Origin: an uncultured Akkermansia sp.
GTDB lineage: Bacteria > Verrucomicrobiota > Verrucomicrobiia > Verrucomicrobiales > Akkermansiaceae
Direction: 5' to 3'
Assembly: GCA_904501955.1 (NCBI GenBank)
Contig: CAJGCY010000042.1
Span: 1-16,807 of the forward strand
Length of the DNA stretch: 16,807 nucleotides
Below the pieces are notes generated by a model, which ran no database searches, was not told where the DNA came from, and was given only the letters and a program-made list of their open reading frames with translations. The position numbers and the translations under genes are program-made. This document shows, piece after piece, positions 1-7,523 of the stretch. Within the stretch, counting starts at the first letter, position 1. Every line of letters starts with the position of its first letter.

Positions 1-263
1 CGGGAGGGTTATGCCACCCGCATACCGTCTCGGCAAGCCTCGACTGGCTGCGGGTTCTGATTTGTATTTTTGTTCATAACCTAGGGCTTACGCCCTAGGC
101 TAAGTTAGGTCACCCGCTGACGCGGGTTCAGAATTCCGCTCCCGTCTTCGCTGCTGCGCAGCTACGCCGTGGCAGGCGCTGACGCTCGCGAACACCCCGC
201 CAACTTCCGATTTATCGCGCAGTGCCGTATATAATGGCACCCATCATCAAGCTGCAGGGCGCC
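1..263. repeat. Gene-free, hairpin-rich repeat-like region
   Basis: No credible coding sequence is seen here. The stretch holds two perfect short hairpins with four-base loops: an 8-bp stem at 80-99 (cctagggc / gccctagg, loop ttac) and a 6-bp stem at 112-127 (acccgc / gcgggt, loop tgac). There is also a palindrome gctgcgcagc at 153-162. This layout resembles intergenic repeat elements rather than a gene or a simple terminator, because no T-run follows any stem. Positions 201-217 match the 5' part of the group II intron (14716-14732) exactly over 17 bases in inverse orientation. The region lies downstream of the minus-strand kinase gene. That it is a multi-copy repeat is an inference. Confidence 0.5.
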
Positions 264-2816
264 TTATTCCTGCTTGCTATCCGCGGGGGCGGTGAGCTCG
301 GAGAGCAGGCGGCGCACTTCTTCGAGTCGGGCAGCCCAGACGTGGTTGTTTTTGTTGTTGCCGGCGAGGGTGTCGAGGTAGCTCTCGGACTCACGGAGCC
401 AGAGGATGGCGGTGTCGTGGTGACCCATGTTGTTCATGTGGAGGGCGGATTCCGCGAGGGCATCCGCATACATGAACTTGATGATGGGGTTGTTCGGTGT
501 TTGCTCCAAGAGGGCGTGAATGATTTCACGGTACTCAGCAAACTCTGCGGTGGCCTTGGCTTGGTTTTCCTCTTTTTGGCTATGTGCCACGGCGAGGCAG
601 CGAATGGCGCCGGCACGTATTTGGGCGTAGTCGGCGTTGTTGGGGGCGGTCTCTTGCAGGCGGGTGATTTTGCCGATGGTTTCGGTGCAAATGCGCTCCG
701 CCTTGTTGAGCTCACCCTTGCGCAGTAAGATGTTGGCAAGGTGCGCCATGGAGCGGCAGTACTGGAAGGGGTACTGTGCGTTTTCTTTGTCCATGGTTTC
801 GAGGAGTCGCGCGAGCTTACTGCACTGCTCGAAGGCGGTGATGGCGCGGTTGTCGTATTCGGTCCGCTCTTTGTCGTCTTTGGCGGCGGTGCTTATGCGG
901 GTGTGCATGACGCCGAGGGTGTAGTAGGCGGTGGAGAGCCCGTACTGGAAGGAGAGCCGGTTGGGGTTTTTGACGGAGAGGTCGTAGAAGGTTTCTTTGC
1001 TTTGGACGAGGAGGTCCTCCGCCTTGGTGTAGTCGTTACGATCCATGTAGAGCATGGCGAGGCTGATTTGCGCATGGGCCAAGCCCTTGCGGGAGTTCGT
1101 GTGCTCCGGGTAGCGGTTGCAGAGCTTCCTGTAGAGGGCGAGCATGTCCTCAAGCAGCTTGTGGCGGCGCTCTGCCTCACCGCTGCTGCCGGCAATAGCT
1201 GCAGCTGCTGCCATGGCATCTCCCTTGGTGCAGAGGTAGTCCGGGTTGCCGGGGGATTCTCTGCAGATGAGGTTGAGGTCACGGATGGCAGTATCTGCGA
1301 GTTTGGCCGCTTCTTTGAGCATGTTGCGCTTGCGGCCTATTTCCGCGCGTTTGATGAGGGTACGGCTGACCTCGTAGCGGATGCTGAGGTCGGTGGGTGA
1401 CTCGGCATGCAGGGCTTCCAGCAACTGGGTAGCCTTGCGGTAAGAGTTGGTGGCTTGCTCCAGATTGCCTTGCTGGGCGTATACGTCACCGAGGTTTTGC
1501 CAAGCTGTGGCGAGGGCTCGCTGGGTTTTGGCATTGTCCGCGAGCGGGAGCTTCTCCATGGAGTCGAGGTAGTTTTTGAGGTTGGTGCCCAGTTTGCGTT
1601 GCAGCTGGGTGGAGCCGGGGAGATCCGCCAGCTCGGTGTTGAAGTCATACATGAGTCCCTGGGTGAAGCTGAGGCCCTGGTGGTACATTTGCTCCGCTTG
1701 GTCTTTCTCGCGCAGCGCCCAGATGTAGAGGCCACCGAGCACGATGATGACGGCGAGGGCGACGGCCATGTAGATGCGCATGCGCAGCATGGTGGCGCGC
1801 GGCGGGGGGACGATGCCGTCTTCCGTGCACAGGCGCCAGGTGGCGGCGTCGTGCCAGCGCTCTGCCGGGTCCAGGTTGAGGGCGCGGTCAATGGCTTGGA
1901 GGAAGTGCGGCTCGTAGTACAGGCGAAGGTCCGCACGGCCGGCGAGCGGCTTGTAGGGGTCCGGGTTGGCGTGCACGCGCATGTCCGCCCGCGGGGGGAG
2001 GAGTCGGGTGATGAGGTAGTAGAAGCTGGCGCCGAGGGCGTAGAGATCCGTGCGGACGCTGATGTTGCGGCTCATCTCGGCATCCGTCTTGGCGGTGCTT
2101 TGCTCCGGGGCGCAGAAGGTGGGGGTGTAGATATTGCTGAAGACTTTGCCTGTGTGGAGCTGGCGGGCGGAGCCGAAGTCGAGGAGGATGGGGCGGTTCT
2201 CCTCATTCACAACAATGTTCTCCGGTTTGATGTCACGGTGTACGATGTTGTGCTGCTCCAGGTACTCGAGCGTGAGGAGCATGGAGCGCAGCAAGTGCTT
2301 GAGGCGGCGCGCCTCCGCGCGCTTTTTGTCGCGGTCCAGGGTGGGTTGCTCCGGTATGTTCAGCTGCTCACCCTCCACGAAGGGCATGGCGTAGTAGGCG
2401 GTGCCGTTCGCCTCGAAGGCGGAGATGATGGGCACAATGCCCGGGTGCTCCAGCCCCATGAGCACGCTGGCTTCCTCCATGAACTCCGCCATGGTGGTGC
2501 GGAAGTTTTCCTCCTGCTCCGGTGAGGGGCTGATGACGGAGCAGCCGTCTTGCATGCGGATGGCCATGCCCTCCGGCATGTGCTCCTTGATGACGGCGAT
2601 GGTGCCCTTGGTCGTGTGCTGGGCTCGGTAAGTGATGCCGAAGCCGCCTTTGCCGAGCTTGGAAAGGATGGTGTACTCACCCACTTGGGCACCCGGGGGC
2701 AGGGGGAGTCGCGTGTTGGGCTCCGCCACCGGGGTGGGGGGCGGTGTGCCCTCGCTCAAGGGGGCGGGGGAGGCAACTTTGCGGGTGGCGATGCGAGGTG
2801 GTGGTGGTGGGTTCAT
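264..2816 (-). CDS. Membrane Ser/Thr protein kinase with TPR-like C-terminal half
   Basis: A Hanks-type (PknB-like) protein kinase of 850 residues, predicted to phosphorylate Ser/Thr on partner proteins at the inner membrane. After a proline-rich N-terminus, the kinase domain covers about residues 46-330. It has the glycine loop LGKGGFG (54-60), the VIK lysine (K77), HRD with catalytic D195 and N200, DFG at 213-215 and APE at 236-238, so the catalytic residues look complete. One membrane segment lies at about 347-367. The remaining ~480 residues are alpha-helical with TPR-like repeats (for example the AWQNLGDVYAQQGNLEQATN type). They should lie outside the cytoplasm and could sense or bind a partner. 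The start ATG overlaps the stop of the upstream phosphatase gene as ATGA, so translation is probably coupled. No Shine-Dalgarno is visible. Substrates are unknown. Confidence 0.93.
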   Translation of the reverse strand: MNPPPPPRIATRKVASPAPLSEGTPPPTPVAEPNTRLPLPPGAQVGEYTILSKLGKGGFGITYRAQHTTKGTIAVIKEHMPEGMAIRMQDGCSVISPSPEQEENFRTTMAEFMEEASVLMGLEHPGIVPIISAFEANGTAYYAMPFVEGEQLNIPEQPTLDRDKKRAEARRLKHLLRSMLLTLEYLEQHNIVHRDIKPENIVVNEENRPILLDFGSARQLHTGKVFSNIYTPTFCAPEQSTAKTDAEMSRNISVRTDLYALGASFYYLITRLLPPRADMRVHANPDPYKPLAGRADLRLYYEPHFLQAIDRALNLDPAERWHDAATWRLCTEDGIVPPPRATMLRMRIYMAVALAVIIVLGGLYIWALREKDQAEQMYHQGLSFTQGLMYDFNTELADLPGSTQLQRKLGTNLKNYLDSMEKLPLADNAKTQRALATAWQNLGDVYAQQGNLEQATNSYRKATQLLEALHAESPTDLSIRYEVSRTLIKRAEIGRKRNMLKEAAKLADTAIRDLNLICRESPGNPDYLCTKGDAMAAAAAIAGSSGEAERRHKLLEDMLALYRKLCNRYPEHTNSRKGLAHAQISLAMLYMDRNDYTKAEDLLVQSKETFYDLSVKNPNRLSFQYGLSTAYYTLGVMHTRISTAAKDDKERTEYDNRAITAFEQCSKLARLLETMDKENAQYPFQYCRSMAHLANILLRKGELNKAERICTETIGKITRLQETAPNNADYAQIRAGAIRCLAVAHSQKEENQAKATAEFAEYREIIHALLEQTPNNPIIKFMYADALAESALHMNNMGHHDTAILWLRESESYLDTLAGNNKNNHVWAARLEEVRRLLSELTAPADSKQE

Positions 2817-4960
2817 GCCAGTGATTTGCGGAGGATGATGTTGCTGCCGTGCTCCGGGGCGGAGGTGAAGTGAGCGTAGTCCACCGGCAATTTCGGCAGC
2901 GCGCTCAAGGGGTTCACGCCCGGTGCGGCGTAGTGAAGGGTGAGCTCCGCCTCCTCCTCATTGCAGCGCAGGGAGAGGCTTACTTCAAGCCCGGCGGGGA
3001 GTGCGGTGATGATGCTGCTGAGCGCTGCTGCCAGCTCCTCCATGGCTATGGGGGCGGCGAACACGCTCTCCAGCGGCGGGGTGATTTGCTGTATGATGGT
3101 GAGGTGGGCATCTTGCTGCTCCACGGTGAAGCTCAGGTCCGCCTTTGCAGGCCAGCGGCCCTTGTACTCCAGGCAAAGTAGGGAGCAGTCATCCGTTTGC
3201 TCTTTGTTGCCGGTGTATCTGCGCAGCTCGAGCTTCAGGCTGCGGAGGAGGTCCGTGACGTTATCCGTACTCTCGCGCAGGAAGTGTTGCAAGCGCTCCG
3301 CCCCGAAGGGGGTGTTCGAGGAGTCCGCCGCGTTGAGCAGTCCTTGGGAGTAAAGGAGCACGCGCTCACCCTCCTCCAGCTTGATGACGCACTCACGGAA
3401 CATGGCTTTGGGGTGCAGGCCAAGCATGGAGCCGGAGCGCATGGGCAGCATGGTGTATGTGCCGGCGCTGCGGCCACGCAGGGCTTGCGGGGTGCCGGCG
3501 TTCACAAATCGCAGCATGCCGCTCTTGATGTTCAAGCGCGCGAAGAAGAGGGAAAGACGGGTGCGGGTGACGTTGTTCTCGCACAGGGCGATGTTCGCCT
3601 GCGCCATCAGCTCCTCCGGCGTGAGCCCCCCGGAGGCCAGCCCGCGGATGATGGAGAGTGCGCGCATCATGAACAGCGCGCCGGGTATGCCCGCGGTGGA
3701 CACATCACCCAGCATGAAGCAGAGGTGGTCTTGGTCCGCCATGAAGTAGTCGTAAAAATCACCACCCACCACGTTCACCTCCAGTTTGTTCGCGAAGAGG
3801 TCAAACTCCCTGCGGTCCGGGAATGCGGGGAACTTGTTCGGCAGCACGGTATCTTGCACGGAGCGCGCCATGAGCAGCTCACGGCGCAGGCGCTCGCGGC
3901 GGTGCTCGGCGTAGGATTGGAGGGAGTCCACCATGGTGTTGATGCCGGTGGAAAGGCGGGTGAACTCCGGCGTGTCGCGCACGTTCACGCGCTCATCCAT
4001 GTAGCCCTCTGCTATGCGGTGCAGGGAACGGTTGATTTTGGTAAGCCCCTTGATAACGAGTTTTTGCAGCAGCACCCACACGGCCAAGAACATGAGCAGG
4101 AAGAGCCATACGTTGCTGATGAAGAGCTGCTTGAGGGATTCCAGACTCACGGCGGTCATTTCCTCCACCGGTAGCAGCCCCACCATGCGTATGCCGCCTT
4201 TCTCCACCGCGTAGGTGTAGTACTCCGTGTCCGCCAGCTGTATGTGCCCGGCTTTTTCCAAGGGGAGGGAGAGCAGCTGCGCCGTGGGGTAGCTCAGCTC
4301 GTCACTGTTCAGCAGGGCCCCCCCGCGGAAGGCGATGATATGCCCGTTTTTGCCGAGTTTGAAGTTGTCCGCCAGCACGCCGAATGCCGTGCCCGCGCGC
4401 ACGGCCTGCTCATGCATGGAGGTGAAGCCCAGCTGCACCACGCCCGCGGCATCTCGGCGGGTCACGCCTGCGTACTGGATGATTTCGCCATTAGCGGCGT
4501 TGCCCTGCGGGCGCTGCACTATTTCCGTGCCCGGGGCGGTGATGCATTTGAGGAAGGGGCGGCTTTGCTCGTGTGAGTTGAGGTCGAACCCGCGGTGCTC
4601 CGTCGGCACGGCTGCTATCACCAAGCCTTGCGCATCCGTGACGATGAGCTGTGAGGCTCCTATCTCATTGCACAGCCCGTGCATGGCCTCTTCATCTTGG
4701 ATGATGGCGGGATTAAGCTTCAGAATTTCCGCGACGGCGCGTGTGCGGTTCAAGTTCCCCGTGTTGTTGATCTCCTCCACATGCGCCATGTTGTCATGGG
4801 TGTGGCTGATGAGCTCTGAGAGGTCATTCAGCCGGGTGTGGAGCAGCTGCTCCGCGCGCTCTTGGGCTTGGCGCTCAAACTGACGGTACGCCATGGCACC
4901 CGTGATTACAAAGGTGACACATACCAGCAGTAACAGCCATATCAGAAACTTGCGTCGCAT
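2813..4960 (-). CDS. Membrane sensor with SpoIIE/PP2C-type phosphatase domain
   Basis: 715 residues, RsbU/SpoIIE-like architecture. In order: a membrane segment (about 5-23); an extracytoplasmic sensor region (about 25-278) that looks Cache-like (QLIVTDAQGLVIAAVP); a second membrane segment (about 282-300); a HAMP-like linker (about 301-350); and a PP2C/SpoIIE domain (about 380-600). Phosphatase motifs seen are VGGDFYDYF (398-406), GDVSTAG (418-424), NAGT (487-490) and TDDCSLLCLEY (589-599). The usual TDG motif reads SQG (538-540), so one expected metal-binding Asp is missing. The final ~110 residues faintly resemble a degenerate RsbW-type ATPase fold (MEELAAALSSII, APGVNPLS, EHGSNIIL). The gene leads a two-gene operon with the kinase, which argues that the pair controls the phosphorylation of a common target. 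A good promoter lies just upstream. Confidence 0.9.
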   Translation of the reverse strand: MRRKFLIWLLLLVCVTFVITGAMAYRQFERQAQERAEQLLHTRLNDLSELISHTHDNMAHVEEINNTGNLNRTRAVAEILKLNPAIIQDEEAMHGLCNEIGASQLIVTDAQGLVIAAVPTEHRGFDLNSHEQSRPFLKCITAPGTEIVQRPQGNAANGEIIQYAGVTRRDAAGVVQLGFTSMHEQAVRAGTAFGVLADNFKLGKNGHIIAFRGGALLNSDELSYPTAQLLSLPLEKAGHIQLADTEYYTYAVEKGGIRMVGLLPVEEMTAVSLESLKQLFISNVWLFLLMFLAVWVLLQKLVIKGLTKINRSLHRIAEGYMDERVNVRDTPEFTRLSTGINTMVDSLQSYAEHRRERLRRELLMARSVQDTVLPNKFPAFPDRREFDLFANKLEVNVVGGDFYDYFMADQDHLCFMLGDVSTAGIPGALFMMRALSIIRGLASGGLTPEELMAQANIALCENNVTRTRLSLFFARLNIKSGMLRFVNAGTPQALRGRSAGTYTMLPMRSGSMLGLHPKAMFRECVIKLEEGERVLLYSQGLLNAADSSNTPFGAERLQHFLRESTDNVTDLLRSLKLELRRYTGNKEQTDDCSLLCLEYKGRWPAKADLSFTVEQQDAHLTIIQQITPPLESVFAAPIAMEELAAALSSIITALPAGLEVSLSLRCNEEEAELTLHYAAPGVNPLSALPKLPVDYAHFTSAPEHGSNIILRKSLA

Positions 4961-4980
4961 ATCCTACTTTATCGGAGGAT

Positions 4981-5009
4981 ATTCTAGCACGTTTTGTTGA
5001 TTCGTGCAA
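4981..5009 (-). promoter_or_regulatory. Sigma70-type promoter of the phosphatase-kinase operon
   Basis: On the minus strand there is a -35 TTGCAC (5009-5004), a 17-base spacer, and a -10 TAGAAT (4986-4981). The -10 ends 20 bases before the phosphatase start at 4960, predicting a leader of about 14 bases. Only a weak TAGGA precedes the start codon. Confidence 0.65.
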
Positions 5010-5056
5010 GCTGCAAGTGATGCTTTTCGTAAAAAAACTTCTCAGGTATTTCTTCT

Positions 5057-5076
5057 GCCTATGCCGTCACATAGGC
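5057..5076. other. Perfect 7-bp hairpin in the divergent intergenic region
   Basis: The arms gcctatg (5057-5063) and cataggc (5070-5076) enclose a six-base loop. No T-run follows on either strand, so it is not a typical terminator. It lies upstream of the -35 of the phosphatase operon and about 100 bases before the -35 of the Sel1 gene. It could be an operator-like dyad, but nothing else supports that. Confidence 0.3.
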
Positions 5077-5176
5077 CGGAAAACTTATGCCCGGGGGAGC
5101 TCTAAGAACTCAAAAGTGCAATTTGCCCTGATTCCATTGGATGGTTTTCCTTTTAGCAAAAAAAACTAATATCGGC

Positions 5177-5204
5177 TTGACTCTAAATAAAGAAAATGAT
5201 AACT
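5177..5204 (+). promoter_or_regulatory. Possible promoter of the Sel1-repeat gene
   Basis: TTGACT (5177-5182) is a good -35. The -10 is less clear: GATAAC or ATAACT at 5198-5204 with a 15-16 base spacer. The surroundings are AT-rich, so chance matches are likely. The start codon follows at 5236. Confidence 0.35.
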
Positions 5205-5235
5205 TCATTCTCGGCAAGAAGCCCCATATACCATC

Positions 5236-6573
5236 ATGAAATTACTCCGCCTTTTAGCCTTACTGTTGTTTTCACCCTGCATGTCGTTGGCTCAAAACCA
5301 GCCGGAGGCGCCCGTTGTAACGGATGCCCTCATCCAACGCGCGGAAACCGGTGAAGCCGAGGCTCAATGGCAGTTAGGTGAATGCTACCGCTTGGGAAAT
5401 GGGGTTGCTCAAAATTGGGAAACTGCCGTTTATTGGTATGAAAAATCTGCTGCTCAGCAATATGTGCCTGCTGTCCATTCTCTGTCAATGTGTTTGGGTG
5501 ATGGGTTGGGTGTTAAGCGAGATGTGCCCCGGGCTATGGAATTAGCTCGGTTTGGGGCCGAAAAGGGGTATGTAAAATCGAAAATAGCATTGGCTGCATA
5601 TTACGCTGAAAGTGATATGGAGAGTGATAAACAAAAAGCGTATGAGATTTTCTCTGAACTTGCAGAGCAAGGGGAGTCGCTTGCTATGCGTAATTTGGGA
5701 GTATGCTATAGAGACGGTATTGGCGTTCAAAAGGACATGGCTCAAGCTAGCCTCTGGCTGACTAAAGCTGCAGAAGCAGGCGAAGCAACGGCTCAGGTAT
5801 GGTTGGCGTTGGAATACAAGACCGGAACAAATGTCCCGAAAGATATGCAAAAAACACTCTTTTGGTTAACAAAAGCGGCAGAACAAGGCAATGCTGAAGC
5901 TCAGTATTTTTTAGGTGCTGTTTATACCGGTAACGATGGAGTCGCTAAGAATGAAAAAGAAACACTCAAATGGTGGACTTTAGCGGCAAATCAAGGTCAT
6001 GTTGAAGCAATGGCTGCTCTTGTCTGTGTGGCTTGGAATATGAAAGATTATGATTTATGTGTAAAATATGCAACGATGGCCGCAGCGATTGGTAATGAAA
6101 TTGGTCAATTTTTCATGTTCCGTTGTTATGTTTTGGGCTTGGGAATCGAAAAAAATCTGGAGAAAGCTGAAAAATTGACTGAATCAATCGCGCAGACACG
6201 AAATCCCAAGATGATTGCAGATATAGCTGCTGTGTATTATCAGAGTAAAAATTACGAGTGTGCCTTGAAATGGGCTAAAAAGACTATAGAGTATGGCGAC
6301 ATTACCGGTTCTGGGTACCTTATTGTTGGCCTGACCTATTCTAACGGATTAGCCGGTTGCGAATGCGATTACGTAATGGCCACTGTTGCTTTTCAGAAGA
6401 GCGCAAATTGTGGAAATGCCCAAGCTTTATATGCGTTAGCATTAATGTACGCCAATGGTTGTGGCGTAGAAAAGAATCAGGAGCTTGCTTATAAACTAAT
6501 GACCGAAGCCGCGGATAAAGGCGATACCGCAGCTTCGGAATGGTTAATCAAACATTCCCGTATATCTGAATAA
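5236..6573 (+). CDS. Secreted Sel1-like repeat protein
   Basis: 445 residues. A signal peptide of about 20 residues (MKLLRLLALLLFSP..., likely cut after SLA) leads into back-to-back Sel1-like repeats of about 36 residues. Clear copies start near residues 41, 77, 147, 183, 219 and 394, with the usual A..LG..Y..G.GV..D...A..W..KAAE.G pattern. More degenerate copies fill the middle. Sel1 proteins are alpha-solenoid scaffolds for protein-protein contacts and have no enzymatic activity of their own; this one should work in the periplasm or at the surface. Partner unknown. Base composition is clearly lower in GC than the flanking operons (23 of 60 G+C in the line 6061-6120, counted by eye, against 43 of 60 at 9241-9300 in aroE), which suggests transfer. 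No Shine-Dalgarno precedes the ATG. Confidence 0.9.
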   Translation: MKLLRLLALLLFSPCMSLAQNQPEAPVVTDALIQRAETGEAEAQWQLGECYRLGNGVAQNWETAVYWYEKSAAQQYVPAVHSLSMCLGDGLGVKRDVPRAMELARFGAEKGYVKSKIALAAYYAESDMESDKQKAYEIFSELAEQGESLAMRNLGVCYRDGIGVQKDMAQASLWLTKAAEAGEATAQVWLALEYKTGTNVPKDMQKTLFWLTKAAEQGNAEAQYFLGAVYTGNDGVAKNEKETLKWWTLAANQGHVEAMAALVCVAWNMKDYDLCVKYATMAAAIGNEIGQFFMFRCYVLGLGIEKNLEKAEKLTESIAQTRNPKMIADIAAVYYQSKNYECALKWAKKTIEYGDITGSGYLIVGLTYSNGLAGCECDYVMATVAFQKSANCGNAQALYALALMYANGCGVEKNQELAYKLMTEAADKGDTAASEWLIKHSRISE

Positions 6574-6636
6574 CAGGCTTACTCCGAAAACTTACTATAG
6601 CGACAGCTTAGAAAATCAATAGAAATCTTTTTTTAT

Positions 6637-7176
6637 ATGTTGAGACATAATTTTTCCGTTTTGCTATTCCTGTGTTTGATGTTGTCTGGTTATGCTTTTT
6701 CAGATACATCTGATGACGATGAATCAACAGAAATGACATTAAGAGTTTATATTAATCAAACACTTGAAAAATATGGATTTGGGAAACACGAATGGACGCA
6801 TACTCCTATGACGCTATGGGTTGAAGAAGATTTAGATATTCAAGAATTGGATGAATGGGGCGAAAAAGTACTTTATTTTCAGGATATTGTTAATTTTCTC
6901 AAGATGAATTCTTACAATGTTTTAGCAGAATCAAAAATGAAAATGAAGAATATCTATACAGATAGGCCTCATTATGATGATGATAGAAGAGCGTGTTATT
7001 TCATCATTGCTCACAAAAAAAATAAATTTAAGAAAGATAGTTATATTCAGGGAATATACCTTTTCATATTCCTTCGTCAGAACAATACTAATGATTTGTT
7101 ATATGGAGGTTTTTTTCACTTGATGCCATCAAAAAATCCGCAACGTTATTTTGATTTGCATTACATAGTTAAATAG
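6637..7176 (+). CDS. Unrecognised small secreted protein (179 aa), AT-rich
   Basis: I do not recognise this protein. It begins with a signal peptide (about residues 1-22, hydrophobic core SVLLFLCLMLSGYAF), followed by an acidic stretch (DTSDDDEST). The mature part of about 155 residues is charged and rich in aromatics, with no repeats and no obvious catalytic motif. It is the most AT-rich gene of the window: counted by eye, 25 of 60 and 16 of 60 bases are G+C in lines 6781-6840 and 7021-7080. It follows the Sel1 gene by about 60 bases with no terminator seen, so the two may be co-transcribed. Its stop codon abuts the end of an Rhs core fragment on the other strand. Orphan AT-rich genes next to Rhs debris are often former immunity or effector genes, but nothing in the sequence proves that here. 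Confidence 0.7.
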   Translation: MLRHNFSVLLFLCLMLSGYAFSDTSDDDESTEMTLRVYINQTLEKYGFGKHEWTHTPMTLWVEEDLDIQELDEWGEKVLYFQDIVNFLKMNSYNVLAESKMKMKNIYTDRPHYDDDRRACYFIIAHKKNKFKKDSYIQGIYLFIFLRQNNTNDLLYGGFFHLMPSKNPQRYFDLHYIVK

Positions 7177-7523
7177 AACCACCTTAGAAGCGAACGAGAA
7201 TGGGCCGTAGGGGGAGTAGGTGTAGGTGGTGGCGATGTAGCCGGCGGAGCTGAAGACTTCGCACACGTTCTTGGTGAGGTCGAGACAGTAGGTGTACCAA
7301 GTGCCGTCTTTTTGGATAGCCAGCGGACGGGTGGCGATGGGTTCGGTGGGGCCCAGGTGATGAACCAAAGCGCCGGGTGATGGCTGCGGGTGAGGTCGAT
7401 GCAGGCGATTTGCAGGTAACCGCGGTACAGATAGCGCCGGTGCAGCGTGACGGTGCCGTTTACGGTTACTTTCTTGAAGCTGCGGTGCCCCATGCTGTCG
7501 TAGGCGCAGGTGCTGATGTGAAG
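7177..7523 (-). pseudogene. Fragment of an Rhs-repeat core protein, frameshifted
   Basis: Reading the minus strand from 7523, one frame gives AYDSMGHRSFKKVTVNGTV followed by LHRRYLYRGYLQIA and LWFITW. Homologous text then continues in another frame (PTEPIATRPLAIQKDG, TWYTYCLDLTKNVCEVF, YTYSPYG). Together these form the conserved Rhs/YD-repeat core just before the toxin-bearing tip. The switch occurs at about 7351, where TGG-GAC-CCC is expected and TGG-GCC-CCA is read, consistent with a one-base deletion. There is no start codon, no upstream YD repeats and no C-terminal DPxG motif or toxin. Homology stops at YSPYG, where the AT-rich segment begins. The other end lies immediately after the nadD stop codon. 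Intact Rhs proteins deliver polymorphic toxins; this remnant cannot. Confidence 0.8.

Noticed and set aside
80..127. Hairpins as a terminator of the kinase operon
   Set aside because: They lie more than 130 bases beyond the stop and no T-run follows on the minus strand.
1407..2525. 372-codon plus-strand frame opposite the kinase gene
   Set aside because: The low-complexity translation, rich in G, V, E and A, mirrors the codon bias of the kinase, and it has no start context or domain.
3197..4174. 325-codon plus-strand frame opposite the phosphatase gene
   Set aside because: Shadow of the minus-strand gene; the composition is typical of antisense frames in GC-rich DNA.
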